Part shown: positions 33,489 to 47,573 of the stretch, piece after piece
Position numbering within the stretch: the stretch's first letter is position 1
Layout of the letters: every line of letters begins with the position of its first letter
Assembly (NCBI GenBank): GCA_037974965.1
Contig: JBBPFI010000006.1
Coordinates: 1,240,001-1,304,000 of the forward strand
Origin: Dacryopinax spathularia
Lineage: Eukaryota > Basidiomycota > Dacrymycetes > Dacrymycetales > Dacrymycetaceae
Direction of reading: 5' to 3'
Length of the DNA stretch: 64,000 nucleotides
Notes under the pieces: generated by a model
What the model was told of the DNA's origin: nothing
What the model saw: only the letters and a program-made list of their open reading frames with translations
Database searches by the model: none
Made by a program: the position numbers and the translations under genes

Positions 33489-34944
33489 GCGTCGCTTGGA
33501 CCGCGGCCAGAGGTGCGGAGTACGGTGGTCCCGATACAGTACAGCGGGATTGGGTTGGGAGGTCGCGAGTCGATGATCAGCAGCGAGTGACTGGACTTTG
33601 TTTTGGTCGTACCGGAAACACGGTTTATTCTCGGGCTTTCGGCTTCCATCACCATGACATTGCTGTCCCTCTGTTCTCCGACTAGCGAGGTACCACCCAT
33701 GATAGATGAAGATGACAGATCGAGTCATCCGCAGTCCACGCCCCGGCCACCGGTAATGGCGGATTCCCCGCGCGGCGCATTCCCTCATCTTCCTCCTCAA
33801 GCAGATGGAAGTTCCATGTGTAGATAGCTGCAAACCCGAGCCCCACACCGCATACCGTGCCTTCCTCTTTCAGGGGAACGACGAGTCTGCCCGAGTAAAC
33901 ACTGCGAACCCGAGCCCCACACCGCCCACTGTTCTCTCCTTCTCCTGCCCGTCCTGTGGCCACTGTGGCCGTGAAAATCGGAATCGGATTTCCTAGGCTA
34001 TGCAGCTCTCCTTTCCCAAGCCCAAGTTGCCTATTCGGGATAAGATCCTGATCGTGAGACGATCACGAATCGGGTGGCCTGAACCCGCTAGATCAGAAGA
34101 TTGGCGCCCTGAGAGGACAGTGATGTCGGCCCGATTGTGGGCCGCTGTTTTGAAGCTTCTTCTTTCGCCTTTACTTATGGTATCGTCTGTTCTCTTGAGT
34201 TGGGTTTTTTAGGTAGAGGCCGTCACGGGACTCAGTGGAAGGTCGTAGTTGTAAGCACTATATTCCTCTACTAAGGACAAGACAACAACACCCTACACCC
34301 CACCCCTACAGCTTATCCTACGTACACTACCCATCCCCTCGGACGAAGCAGGAAAAGGCAGCAACACGTGGCAAGAACAGAAAAACAGGAGATGAACATA
34401 GGTGGAGGGAAAGAGGAAGAGAGGAAGGATGAGATAGGAAGAGGGAAGTCCGATGAGGTTGACTACAGCTTATGCATGTGGTTGAAAAAAGGTTGGACGA
34501 ACTGATAGGGTACCGAGAAAGAAGGGGGGACGAGGGCTGTCGATGTCGATGTCCGTTCGACTCGATGTCGACGGCGGAGGGGAAGGTGAGGATGGCCGCG
34601 GGGAAAAAGAACAAACAAAAGAAAAAGAAAAGAAAAGAAAAGGTATGAAACCCGACACCAAATAAGCTGGGTCGAGACGGGGATATACGTTGTGCATGTG
34701 AATTGTGGCTTGTGGGTGGGTTAAACGAGTGTGATGCATGTGGGAATGCGAAAATGAGCGAATCTGGGTCGGTCTCTTCTCTTTCCTTTCCTGCTGCTGC
34801 TGCTTTTCTGCCGGTGTGTGGTCTGTTGCTGTCCTGTTCCTGTTGGTTGGTTGCTCTCCTCGTGCAGTCTTCCTTTTGCCCCCTCCAGGTCCCTCCTTCC
34901 ACACCTCCATCCGCAGAAACTCCATTCCCTCCCGAAGCAAGGGC
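33489..34944. other. Convergent spacer with purine tracts and a short direct repeat
   Basis: GCD1 and the gene at 34945 both end here. No gene is supported. Long minus-strand frames at 34327-34952 read through polypurine and polypyrimidine sequence (for example 34600-34646) and are probably 3' UTR. A 19-nt direct repeat is listed separately. Confidence 0.5.
33833..33925. repeat. 19-nt direct repeat
   Basis: The string aacccgagccccacaccgc occurs exactly at 33833-33851 and again at 33907-33925, 74 bp apart, in non-coding DNA downstream of GCD1. It may be a small local duplication. Confidence 0.8.
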
Positions 34945-36259
34945 TCAAGCATCCCCCTCCGACAACCTCCTCTTCCCCCCCTTAGCCTTCCCCGCCTTCA
35001 CCCCCACCCCCGCTTCCCTCAAAAGCGTCCTCAGCTCCCCCGTCGCCTCCAAATTCCTAACGGTCCTATGCACCGGTTTCCCCCCCAGCAGCAGCAGTGG
35101 CAGGCTGACATCCTCTTCCCCGGCGATGGAGGTGGGCAGTTCGCCCGCTGTGAGCCGGGCGAGGGCGCGTCGGAGGAGGGGGGCGTCGGGGCGGGTGTCG
35201 TCGAGGGATATTTCTAGGGGTGGGGGGGTGAGGCTGTAGGATGTTAGGATCTGGAGGACTTCTCGACTTCTGGGGCCGGACTGCACACAATCATCCATAT
35301 CAGCACACGGGTGTTTGCGTTATGTGAGTGGAATTCAGGGGACGCACCTTTGTGAATACCACAACGGGGTTAGTGGCCCATGTTTCCTCTACCAGATCCC
35401 TCAGCTTAGCCTGCACCACTTCCTCCGTTCCGCGGGTATCGAACCCAAGTAAATAATCCGGATCGATCGGCAGGGAAGGGTCGATCTCCGCTGGAAGCGA
35501 GTTCGTGTCCATCGTACTAGACAAATGGTACACCAGCGCCGCTAGTTCTTGTTCGGGCGTCAAGGTCAGCGGAGGCGAGGGCGGGAGAGGCTTGGGGCGG
35601 TGGGAGAGGGGGCGTTTGTGCCCGTTTTGGGAGAGGGAGGCGGATGTTGGTGGGAGGTCGGAGGATGTACGGGAGGGAGAGGAGAGGAGGGAGATGTCCA
35701 ATGGTAGAAGGTGAAGACCTCCGGGACCGCGGGAGAGGTGGACGAGTGCCCATCCGAGGGCAAGGAGGAGGAAGACAGTCGAGAGGAGGAGGGCGGTGAG
35801 CCTGCGGTGACGTTTTGTTAACCCTACTGGGACGGGTAAAGGGAGTGGGAGCGCTTTGGCCGGTAGGGTGGGGAGGGCGAGCGAGGCAAGTGAGGCGAAC
35901 GAGCCTGTCCTCGAGAGGCTGCCTCTAGGAGTGGGCTTCTCGCTCGCTCCTATGGCCGGGAACGGTGCCAGGAACGCCGAAGTCGAATCGACGAGCGGCG
36001 GTGAGCCAGGGCGCGAAGCAGCAGGGGTGGGAATGTACTGCGGGTTCGGGGGTGTAAGGGGAGGGGTCATCAGCTGCGGGATGCTCGAGTGCGAGTACTG
36101 CTGGAATGAAGGCGGCTTGGGCGTGTACGCGCGTTGAGAGGCGGCGAAGGGCTGACCAGGCCGGGTGGGGGTGTGGGGCGGTGTGTCAGGCAACGAGGAA
36201 TGACGGATGTGGGAGGTGTTCCTCGTTGGAGAGGAAGAGGTTGAGGGGCGGGGTGACAT
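34945..36259 (-). CDS. Membrane-anchored glutaredoxin-like protein lacking the active-site cysteine
   Basis: The ATG at 36259 opens MSPRPSTSSSPTRNTSHIR. A long Ser/Pro/Thr-rich cytosolic region leads to one transmembrane helix (ALLLSTVFLLLALGWALVHL, about residues 190-210), then a stalk and a thioredoxin-fold domain like fungal Grx6/Grx7. The domain reads NPVVVFTK, then after a 67-nt intron (35281-35347) SGPRSREVLQILTSYSL, LPLLLLGGKPVHRTVRNLEA and GELRTLLREAGVGV. The normal CPYC or CPFS site is missing and no cysteine is seen in the domain, so it cannot be a standard thiol enzyme. The length is about 415 residues. The gene at 60639 is a paralogue with an intact site. The frame is open upstream to 36709; I take that as 5' UTR. 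Confidence 0.8.
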
Positions 36260-37250
36260 TGTCGCTGTTGGTTGTCTTTGTATGTGGTAGGTAGGTGTAT
36301 TAGAGTAGGCGAGGTGAGAGAGAGGTAGCGAGCGTGGGACGGCTGATGGCTGATGGTGCGAGGTAGATGAGGAGGGAGGTAGCGGCGTTGTCAAGTCCCG
36401 TCTATGCGGCGTGTCTGTTGCCTGAGTGTATGCACTGTCGATGTAATTGTGCGTTGCAGCGTGTAGCACGGCGAGGGACGAGTGACGAGTGTAAGGGAGA
36501 GAGTGGGAAGAAGAGGTGGAGCAGCCGAAAGTAAAGCGAGTAGAGATAAAAAAGGGGGGCGTGTAGCCTGTTATGTCGCAGTGTAAGGATAGAAGAAGAG
36601 GGTGAGAAGGAAGAGAGAGAAAGAGGGCGATAACAAGCAGGCGAGTGGGCGAGGGCGAGGCACGGGCGTTCCAGAACTGAGGAACGCCGAATCGGTCGGA
36701 ATGCAGCACCGGGCGAGTGGCGGCGGTGTCTAGTTACGCGACGACCACGCATCCACGCATGCACAACACGCCACACAAAACACACGCATCCACACGACTG
36801 AGGACGACGACGACGACCTGGCCCCAGTCCAACCCCAATATACTCCAGGCATTTTCACCGAACCCATCGATCTCGACTCACTCTCCCCCTCTCAAACCAA
36901 CGCCGAAAGCGTCGCCGATCCTCAGACCAGGGCTCTCGCCTGCAGTGGAGGAAAAAGAGAAACGACCGGAATGCCCGGAACCAAATTCAGTTTCACATTC
37001 CGACCGTTCCAGTGCCCCTTTTTGAGCGTTTTGCCGCTTGTGCCCCGCTCCCCTTCCGTCCTTCCGTGCGTCTTCCGATGGAGGGAGAATTGTTTCCGGT
37101 CTGGATGGACCAAAATATTTGTTTTGGCATTTCGAGGGTGTTGAGGGCGAGAGGGGGGGACGTCATTGTCTTACCCCAAACCGGAAGGAGGACGGCTAAA
37201 ATGGGGTAGTTCCGTATTCACTGCGTTCAGCGACCCCTAGACCTGAGTTT
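36260..37250. other. Upstream region of the glutaredoxin-like gene, no gene seen
   Basis: It carries the probable promoter and 5' UTR of the gene starting at 36259. Plus-strand frames here lack motifs. Confidence 0.45.
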
Positions 37251-37860
37251 TGGGTAGGTCCGTGTAGATCCCCTGTTCGCACCCCGTTAGCCCCGTGTAG
37301 TTCCGCGAATGTCACATAGGCCAATTAAGTGTAGACTGGGAAAGACACGCTTTCCCAAGCTAAACTGACCTATACCCACCTACCCTGGTCTAGACGATTC
37401 AAATTTAGGGCGAGTACTCCAAAAATGGTATAACTAGGATGGCCCCAAGCTTGGAGTACGTCCTTGGTGCGGGAGCTGGCCAGATGTAGACCAAGCATCG
37501 AGACCCTCGGCCAGACCCCAGGGTTGGTATACCTCTGGGAATACACGCTTTCCCGCCCTACCCTGACCTACACCAAATTTGGTTTCAGGGCTGCTGAATG
37601 CAGTACCAATATTGGTACTGCGCTCAAATGTCACCTTCGCTCTGGTACTACAGCGACGAAAGCAGCAAGAATGGCCAGACAAACAGAATCAGCTTCCCAG
37701 CTCTTCCTGGGAACGCGATCAGAAGCGCCGTTAACCGTTTGATAGAAGCACGCACAGGCCGCAGGCCGATCAGACCTGACCGGTCGATCAGGAATCTAGG
37801 AATCCTTCTCCGCCTAACTACCGTACATATTCGTTCGACCTCTTGCAGTGTTTGATGTTT
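37251..37860. repeat. AT-richer non-coding segment with palindromes and a diverged repeat unit
   Basis: A unit built on ctgggaa, then acacgctttccc, then cctaccctg or a similar string occurs twice, near 37336-37395 and 37535-37575. Each copy holds an inverted gggaa/ttccc pair. Two perfect palindromes follow: accaaatttggt at 37572-37583 and a 22-bp one at 37600-37621 centred on caatattg. No reading frame is present. It may be a relic of a small non-autonomous DNA element, but terminal repeats and a target-site duplication were not found. Confidence 0.5.
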
Positions 37861-38081
37861 GATGTCAAGTGTTTGAAGTGTTGATGTTGATCTCCATCGT
37901 CAACAATGGAAATTCGAGTTTGATGGGACGACCTGTTTATGTTTTTATGTGTTCTGCCTGATATGTTATTGGGGTGAATTGTTATGGGTTTCTTATGATC
38001 TCTCTGATGGTTGGTTGTTGCTTGCTGCTTACATGCTGGGGATGGATGGGGATTTTGGTGTTTAGCCTGAATGTGAGAATA

Positions 38082-38116
38082 GGGAGGGAGGGAGGGAGGG
38101 GAGGGGAGTGGAGGGG
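38082..38116 (+). other. G-run tract with G-quadruplex potential
   Basis: At least six runs of three to four G are separated by single A residues on the plus strand, about 190 bp downstream of the RdRP stop. It fits the usual G3-loop-G3 pattern with 1-nt loops. The RdRP transcript would carry the C-rich complement. Confidence 0.6.
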
Positions 38117-38303
38117 AGTACGACCTGGTGCTTAATCTCACTGATGTCCCGACTTGATGTTACCCCCATACATACAACTTCACCTTTTGACAGCAGATTA
38201 TGTCCACCATCACTCTTCCATAGATCGCCCAATGCTTCTCCATCTTCCTACCCGTAGTTCGCCCTCCTTTCGGAGTACAAACGACAGCACCAACAGAACA
38301 CCC

Positions 38304-41300
38304 TCAAGCCATCTTATGCAAAACCATCCGATCATAAAACTCCTGCTTGACCGTCTTCCACCCCCCACCCACTCCTACCCCAGCAGTCCCATCAGCTGCA
38401 GAAGCCGCAGAAGCCTTAGCCTTTATATCCCCCAAAACCCGCATCGCCACATCAAACGGAAAGTTCGTGCCCCTCCCGCTTCCCCCGCTTCCCCCGCCAA
38501 ACCCTTTAGAGGACCACTCATCTTCCCTCCAATCGACTATATACGCCGCGCTCGCCCTCACTCTCTCCAGCGCACCGAGCTTACTGAGGATAGGCACCTT
38601 GTCTGGTGGAGGACCGGAGACGAATTCGAGCGAGATGGAGCGCAGGATGTCTTGGCGCGTCGTTATGGCCCGGTTGGAGAAGTCTTTTTGACCAGAAGCG
38701 GTGCGCGGGTTGAGCGCGGCGCGGTGTTTGGCCCGGACGGACCTGACGTGTTGCTCGACGGCGGAGGCTTCCTATCGCATGCAAGGACAAGGCGGGGTCA
38801 GGCGAGACGTACTGTATGAGGAGGGAAGAAAAGGGGACGTACGACCATGAGCCGGTTTTGGAAGTCGGCGGTCAGCCGCGGGTCGGGCCGAACGAGCGAC
38901 TCGAACGGCTCTGCAAGGTCTTTGTCCATCACGTTCTTGATCGCCTTACAGTTCTTCTGGAACGTGGCGATCGCTTCCTCGGACTATCATCCCGCTTCAT
39001 CAGTCTATTCGCAGAGCAGCAGAGGGCGGGACGTACCAGTTGCCAGCCCTCGACAACAAGCTGCTGCATAACGAAATCTTTCTTCTCCTCCATCCATTTC
39101 CTGTTCCCGCCGCCGACCTTCGCAGCCTCAGCTTCGAGCTCGTCTTTGGTGTACTTCCAGTAGGGCTTCATGAACCCTCCCAGAACCGCGCGGAAGTCAG
39201 CCTCCACGTCCGGCTTGAGGCGGAGACCGGATTTGGCTGCGTCTAGGGCGGTTGTGAACCTGTTGCCGTAGCGTGCGGTTAGCTCTGCGGGGATGAGATA
39301 AAGACGAGGGTAGACCGACATGTATGCGAGCGCGACGGACTGGGGCGAGGTTAAGCCCCATTGGTAGACTGCAAAATCATGGTACTATGTACCCCGCACG
39401 TCAGTTTTGTCGATCAAGCCCTACTGGGAAAGGACGCACAGAGGACCATATACCCGGCTCGGGCTTTTCAAGCCCCGCGAGCAGAACCTTCTGGATCTCT
39501 CTTTCTTTGTCCGGGAGCTGCAGGAATCGCCAGGCTTTGGTAAATTCTGTTACGGTCCCGACTGGGCAGGTGAAGCAGCCTTCCACGAGGGGAGGAGGAT
39601 CGAGAAATTCGTCCGAGGCGTTTCGGAAGTTGGAAACCAGACTTTCTTCCCAATACATGCACACGGTATCTGCATTGGTCGTCAGGACGCGGACGGACGC
39701 GAACGACTGTGAACGGTTGACCTCCATCGTGATCTACATAGGGATCAGCTTGCTGCCAAGAAGGCTTCGAACAAAGGACGTACCTCCGCCAGCCAGCTTG
39801 GACATGAGCGACCTCGGTTGGGACGTATCTACGCTAGTGATGATGACGTCCTTCCAGTGACGCAGCTATCAAATAAGATAAGCTCGGAGTAGTGCGTGAT
39901 GATGTATAAAGGTGGCTCACTTGCGGACAATCCACTGCTTCGACAAGCTGTATATCAGATGGAAGTTTGCACGGATGGCGCACTCCGCCAATATCAGCCT
40001 TAGACCGGCCCAGATGAAATCGGTTTCCTCACCTAGAAGAACAGGTCCGGTGACGACGTCGATCTCCAGGCCTGTGCGTGGATCTACCGCTGGGCGAGAC
40101 AAGCGCAGATACACTTGGTTTGGTTTGAGGACATGGGGAATGGGACCTGTAAGGCGCTATCAGTAGAAAGTACGCGGCAAGGTCACGCGTCCTTACAAGG
40201 GATGACAAAACCTTCAGCAGAGCCGGGGATCGTGATCCTATGTCGGCCAATATGACTTGTAAGCCTCTGCTTGAGGATCTGCTCCACCTTCCGCCTGAGA
40301 TAGGAGCTATTTTGCAGAGTGAACCCCGAGTCGATGGCCATCAAAGCGCTATCCTCAATCGTGCTCGGACAGCCACTGATCTCGTCTTGCCACCATGGAG
40401 CAGAATGGTCCTCAACCAGATCGGCCATGTCCTCGTCTAAGAGTGACTTCTCTTGCTCCTCCTCTCGTCCATAACCTTGTGCCCTTGCGGAGCCGCCTGC
40501 GGCGCGCTTCAGCCGTGCACCGATGATTCGTCCTTCTTGTGAGACGGTGAGCCACAGGCGTGCAGGCTCTTTGTTCTCAAAGTCGAATAGATCTCCGATC
40601 TCCTCGGTAAGCGCGTCGCGCATGTACTGGAGAAGGAGAGAAGAAGGCACGCCCCTGTCGGAAAGAGCGACGAGGGTTTCAGCCGACAGCCGGGTTGGTG
40701 AACGCAAGTAAGGCGGCCGGACCACGTCGACGATAAGCATCGCATCATCCCACTTCTCCTTGGTAGGGTCTCCATGCTTAATTTTCAGCTGGGAATCGCG
40801 GATCCATATCGCCGGCGGGCTATCAAAGTCCATATCTGGGTGGATGATGAACATTCCCTTCGAACCGCCAAAACGGGCTTGAAGGGCAGCTGGGGTCTTG
40901 CTCCAGCCCATTTGTTGCGAGATCATACGCATCGCTGTTCCGTTGACAAAGCCCGCGCCATCGGTGAGCTGGTGATGACTTGCCGGTTTTCCCGACCCTG
41001 CATGATCGATCGATACTGAAAATGTGTTAGGCGATATGATGGGACAGAGGTTGTCAGGTCACTCACATTCGTCCGGGATGGAACGGATGTTTTCGGGCGC
41101 GATGCCAACGCCCGGTACTGTCTATATTCTCGTGAACAGTCTGCGCATAGCTTGGAGAGAGTGAAACATACCGTAGACAATCCCAACGAAAAGCGCGCTC
41201 CCCATTTGATCATGTTCTATACCAGTATAAGCAGTCCGCCATAATCCCAGACCAGCCAAATGGAGAAATCGCCCATACCTGCCCCGCATTCCTGGACAAC

Positions 41301-42400
41301 GGATTATGCCAGTTCACGAACTGCAGCAAGGACCACCTGAAATCATCTCCCTGCTCCTTGTTCGGCATTCGTCCCATGTACGACTCGTTGGTCTCGAACA
41401 GATGGACGGTGCTTTCTCCCTTGGTACCCTTCTCGAAGAAAGCCTTATATACGCGGCCCATGAAGACGAATCCGTTCGAGAAGAAGTCCATCATCCGCGC
41501 CCCGCCTGGTCTGCCTTGGCCTTGGGGAGGAAGGACGTTCTTCATCCGTATAAACCTCCGAGATCCGAATCGGCGGGCGAATCGAGTGGAGGCTCCCAAT
41601 TCCGGGGGCTGGAGCTTGAGCTCAGGCGGGCCCTTCTCGCGCCAGACGACTTTCACGGAGAAAATGACCTTGCCGTGGTACTCGTCTGAACCTGCGTCCA
41701 GGCACCCAAGTCCAGCACCAGATTGGGCGAGGAGGGCAGCCTGCTCTTTGTCCAGCTCAGGCCAGGGAGACTTGGCTTTCTGTTCCGCTGCGAAAGCTGG
41801 GTGACTCCCTGACAAGGAGGTGGGGAGAGATGATCGTTTTGAAGACGTGCTTAAATTGAGGCTGTTGACCATTTGCCACAATTTGGGTATCGCATACTGG
41901 GATGAACCCCTCAGCACGGCAAGGTTGATCAGGACTGTAGACATGTTCGAGTCCCCCACGTCGTCCCACCGGAACTTGCCGAGCTGTTGGAGTCGCGCCA
42001 TTTCCCACTGTACGCCGAAGGAGATGTTGTGCTTGTCGAACAGATCCTGGATCCGCTTGTCGTGCGAGAGCAAGGTGTACGGACGTTTCCATACTGGGCC
42101 TGGTACGCGCGTCAGCGTCGGCGTCGGCGTTGGCATGGATGCTGGCGTGGATGGTGCATTTGTGCTGCTGGGCGTTGGCGTGGAAGGCGGCTCAAGTCGA
42201 GCTTTCTTGGGCTCGGGAGTAGGAGCAGGGGAGTCGTCGACCTCATCCAGAGCGCGTTTCCTGCCGGCTGATTCGCTGGATATTACGGTAGTTGAGGGTG
42301 AGTGAGACAATGAAGGACTTGTAGGATGAGCTTGGATTGGGCTCGATGAAGGAGGAAGAGACGCGTTCGTCGTGTTCTCTGCCGGGGAAGACGCGTCCAT
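38304..42400 (-). CDS. RNA-dependent RNA polymerase of the RNA-silencing type
   Basis: These enzymes copy single-stranded RNA into double-stranded RNA that feeds Dicer in quelling, transposon control and antiviral defence. The protein of about 1,150-1,200 residues starts MDASSPAENTTNAS with a Ser/Pro-rich leader and a KRALDE-type basic patch. Spliced exons give LTDGAGFVNGTAMRMISQQM, PAALQARFGGSKGMFIIHPD, ITIPGSAEGFVIP, LKPNQVYLRLSRP, VLLVRHPCKLPSDIQLVEAV and LRHWKDVIITS, then the catalytic GGDHDGDTVCMYW (D-x-D-G-D). The C-terminal part includes LRSISLEFVSGPPP and ASAAYIVDW and ends at 38304. Ten or more short introns; a 12-nt exon at 39722-39733 encodes most of the catalytic motif. All expected motifs are present, so it looks functional. 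Confidence 0.93.
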
Positions 42401-43459
42401 GCTCTAATGAGATTCGATGTGCTTCGAGACGCGTCAGAATTGCTACGTAGGAGAGGGAAGATTTAGAACCTTCTTATCCTACGGAGGTACGGGTGTCGCT
42501 CGGACTCGTCGCGTTTTGGAGGATGTAGGAAGACGGCGACGACACAGGCACTTGCTAAAAACGGTCAGAGCGACCCGATCCCCGCGCTCAGGCGCATATA
42601 AGACCATGGTTAGTGGCAGAAACAGTGGCGATGCTGCAAAAAAAAGAAGGCGACGCCAGTCGGGCCAAAGTGGCATGAAGAAGTTTGAGGGAGTCACCGC
42701 GTTGCGCGGGAGCGGATGCGCGGCCGCGGGTCGCCGTTGAGACGAGCTGGAATGTTGGCCAACACAGAAAGGACGTTGTTCGTTTTGCTTGTGTGAGGGT
42801 GCAATAGCTCTAAGGCATACGGCCGCCGCATGGCCCAGAGCGTGGGTGCCTTGTTCCTCAATCGCGAGCTAATCGCCGGCGAACCTGTATGCTGATCCTT
42901 CCATTGATATCATTGATGGCGGGCGCGTCTCCAGGCTGATAATCTATGTACGGCAGGTGCTCGATGCCGTCTATCCATGCTAGATCGAGTATGATCCACA
43001 TACGACGGGTTTGTAGTCCGATGAAGGGATGCTCAGCGAGGTCGTGAGTTACGGATGGACTGGCCTCGCTCATGCATGCATAACGCTCGATCGAACCAGG
43101 CCAAAAGGCACACTCGTTGTCATAGAGAAGCCCGAGTCACATGACCAGTACACCGCCACCAGGGACCTCGCGGTCGGTCAATGGAAGAACCCTCACTCCG
43201 CCAAGCGCCCTGAACACCCGACGCAGTGACGCTGAGCACGCAATCAAATAGCCGCTTCGTTCTCCCTCTGCTCACCAGAAAACACAGAAAAATGTTACAA
43301 CGGGCGCATCTTATTACCAACAACTCTTCGGCACTCGGCGGCAACGGTCTGCTTACTTGCTCCTACTGTCTGTCTTCCTTAAAAGCTCGGAAAAGGGCAT
43401 ACGACGCTGGGTAACGACATTCGACTCTGGGATTGCGTGACACCACCATCGCTGGCACT
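42401..43459. other. Divergent promoter region between the RdRP gene and MET3
   Basis: No secure gene is seen. A 71-codon minus-strand frame (42858-43073, MSEASPSVTHDLAEHPF) could be an exon of something small, but it has no partner exon that I can find. Confidence 0.4.
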
Positions 43460-45429
<1,970 letters not shown>

Positions 45430-45564
45430 ACGTCTCACTTTCACACTAAAGTAGAGGTAGAGATCGAAGAGAGCCTGTAGATTGCTAGCCATTACAACAT
45501 TAATGTATCATACCCTATCTACGAGTCCATCGTCTATTACTCGTCACATCATGAGCACGTAAAA

Positions 45565-47158
45565 TCATGTAGTAGCAGTCCGAGGCGCGATAAGTCTCAC
45601 CACCTTGATCTCCTCATCCCCCCTCGGCCAGCCAAGTAGATCCCAGCAAGACTTACACACCAAACACGGACTCTCGCCCAGGCGGATGTCGTTACTGATC
45701 GCAAGAACAGCAGGTAGGAGCTTGCATATCCCGCAATTTAGAGCGGTGCTCCCAGGCAGGAAGGTGGTGAGCGGGTAGGCAGCTTGGTCCGGGTCGGTAT
45801 GGTGGTGCAAACTACACATTGTGACCATCAGCGATTGCTTCAAACAGGAAGATGGACGGGGTAGAAAGGACGTGGACGTACTGGATACCAGTGATAACCC
45901 AGATATGCTCACACATCCCCGCATGAAACACCCAGTACGGAAACCCCATTCTCAGCGGCAAACTGCCCAACCTCACATGCTCAAGCGCCACGTCACTAGC
46001 CGTCAACTTGATCCCCCAAGGGCGTTTTTCATTGACGTACTTGAGGAGCGCTCCCACTCCTTTCGCATCCCGGGGATGCCGGCCGTAGATGGCGTGCTCG
46101 ATGCCTATGCAGGCTCGGTCGAGCAGGTCGGGCACGGGCTGTTTCCTCTCGCCTGCGTGCGGGAGGAGGGTGGATTGGCACGGAATAGTTCTGAGTAGGT
46201 CGGCGAGACTGTTGCTGGCCAGGAGGTCGTGTGAAGAGGAAAGGTGAAGTCCGTTAGGCCAGACGGAGTGGGCAGTGTAGACGTTTATGCTGAGGACAAC
46301 GTCGGGATCGTCGGTCTCGCTCGCCAGTTCGTCTACTTCTCGTAATTCGACGGGTCGTAGCTGGTTGGTTTGAGGCGTTGGTCGATGTGTGGAGTTGATG
46401 GGGAGGGTACGTACTGTGTTGTCTAGGACGCTTTGCAGGCTATTTTGGTCGCTCATCCGAGGACGGCGGACGAAAAAACGTGCTTGATTCGGTGGCCTGG
46501 TCATGGATGAGTACCTTCATGCAGACATGGACTGGAAGCACGCACTTTCCACCTATCCGGAGCTTGAGCCCGTCCAGCTCTTCCCTGATGTATGCTATCT
46601 GAGGCGCTTCATCTATGCGGCATCAGCGTATGCTTAGCATATAACACGTCCTTACACTCACTTCGCGCTTTCGCCAGTCGCCCGACCGTCTCTGTCTCCT
46701 CCAGCTCCTCGCGCTTCCGCTTTCGGCTGTTCGCCGCCGCTCGAGCTTTGGCCTTGCTGGATTTGGCGGCAGCTTGCTCCGCAATCTGCTGGGAGAGATC
46801 CATCTTCTCCTGAGCGGCTTTGTCATGTCGTTCCCGGATGGCCGCTGCTGCGCCTTTGATGGACAGTAAGAGGTCTAGCTCATTCTTCAGGTCCGCAACA
46901 CTGAACCCACGTCAGCCATCTAACGAAACCGACGGAAAATATCGTGACGTACCTGCAATCGTCTACCAACTTCTCCTCATCTGCGCCTTCAGGCAGCTTC
47001 TCAACCAGCGGCTTCTCCGACGCCTCCTTAGCAGCGGACAGGAAACCGGGTATATCGACATGCTCGGAAGATGGTCCGAAGTAGAAATCCTCGTGCCATG
47101 GGTATGGCTGAGACGCGGTGGCCGCGTGTTGCTGATTCTGACTCGGACCAGCCGCCAT
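45565..47158 (-). CDS. SNAPC3: snRNA-activating protein complex subunit 3 (SNAP50-like)
   Basis: In animals and plants SNAPC3 helps bind the proximal sequence element of snRNA genes for Pol II and Pol III. The ATG at 47158 opens MAAGPSQNQQHAATASQPYP. A coiled, Lys/Arg/Glu-rich segment follows (AKARAAANSRKRKREELEE), then the conserved part: LGSLPLRMGFPYWVFHAGMC with EHIWVITGI, spliced to LHHHTDPDQAAYPLTTFLPG, then NCGICKLLPAV, SPCLVCKSCWDLLGW and a stop at 45565. The Cys and His spacing with VITGI and AAYPL fits the SNAP50 zinc-binding domain. Four short introns keep the frame (the last joins ITGI to the His-rich exon). Length about 400 residues. Confidence 0.82.
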
Positions 47159-47573
47159 GAGTCTCACAAAACTCAGCTCGTCCTCCCTCTATGACTCGCT
47201 TCTTTATCTCAACTGTCTTCCAGTCCTCGGAGATTCCAGAATAGACAAGTTCATGGACGTAATAAGACCGAGATGAGCGTGGGAGATGAGCACCCAAAAG
47301 TCCCAAGAGTCGAAGTCGTCCGTTCAACTGCCGGCGGTACCGCTGTCCCACGCGACCCCTGAAACCCGCGTGTATGGTGTGCGGTTATGGACCCTGTATG
47401 CCTAAATCCGACCATCCCCCGCAATCCGATCACATACACCGCAAAGCGATCAGCTCACTGTTGACTTGCCAGCAAACTCTTATAAGCACACCTCAAAGGG
47501 GGAGGGGCGGTACCATCGCGCTGCTGCTTTTGTCTTGTCTCTTTCTGTTACCCCTCGCCGCAAGCAAGCAAGT
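47159..47573. other. Divergent promoter between SNAPC3 and the hydrolase gene
   Basis: No gene is seen. Both neighbours start here. Confidence 0.5.

Noticed and set aside
34327-34952. Two long minus-strand frames rich in Ser, Phe and Pro
   Set aside because: They read through polypyrimidine DNA downstream of the glutaredoxin-like stop and look like 3' UTR.
36260-36709. Upstream extension of the glutaredoxin-like frame
   Set aside because: The extension is open but low complexity, and the ATG at 36259 gives a start more like other membrane-anchored glutaredoxins.
42858-43073. 71-codon minus-strand frame in the RdRP/MET3 promoter
   Set aside because: It could be a small exon, but no splice partner or family was found.
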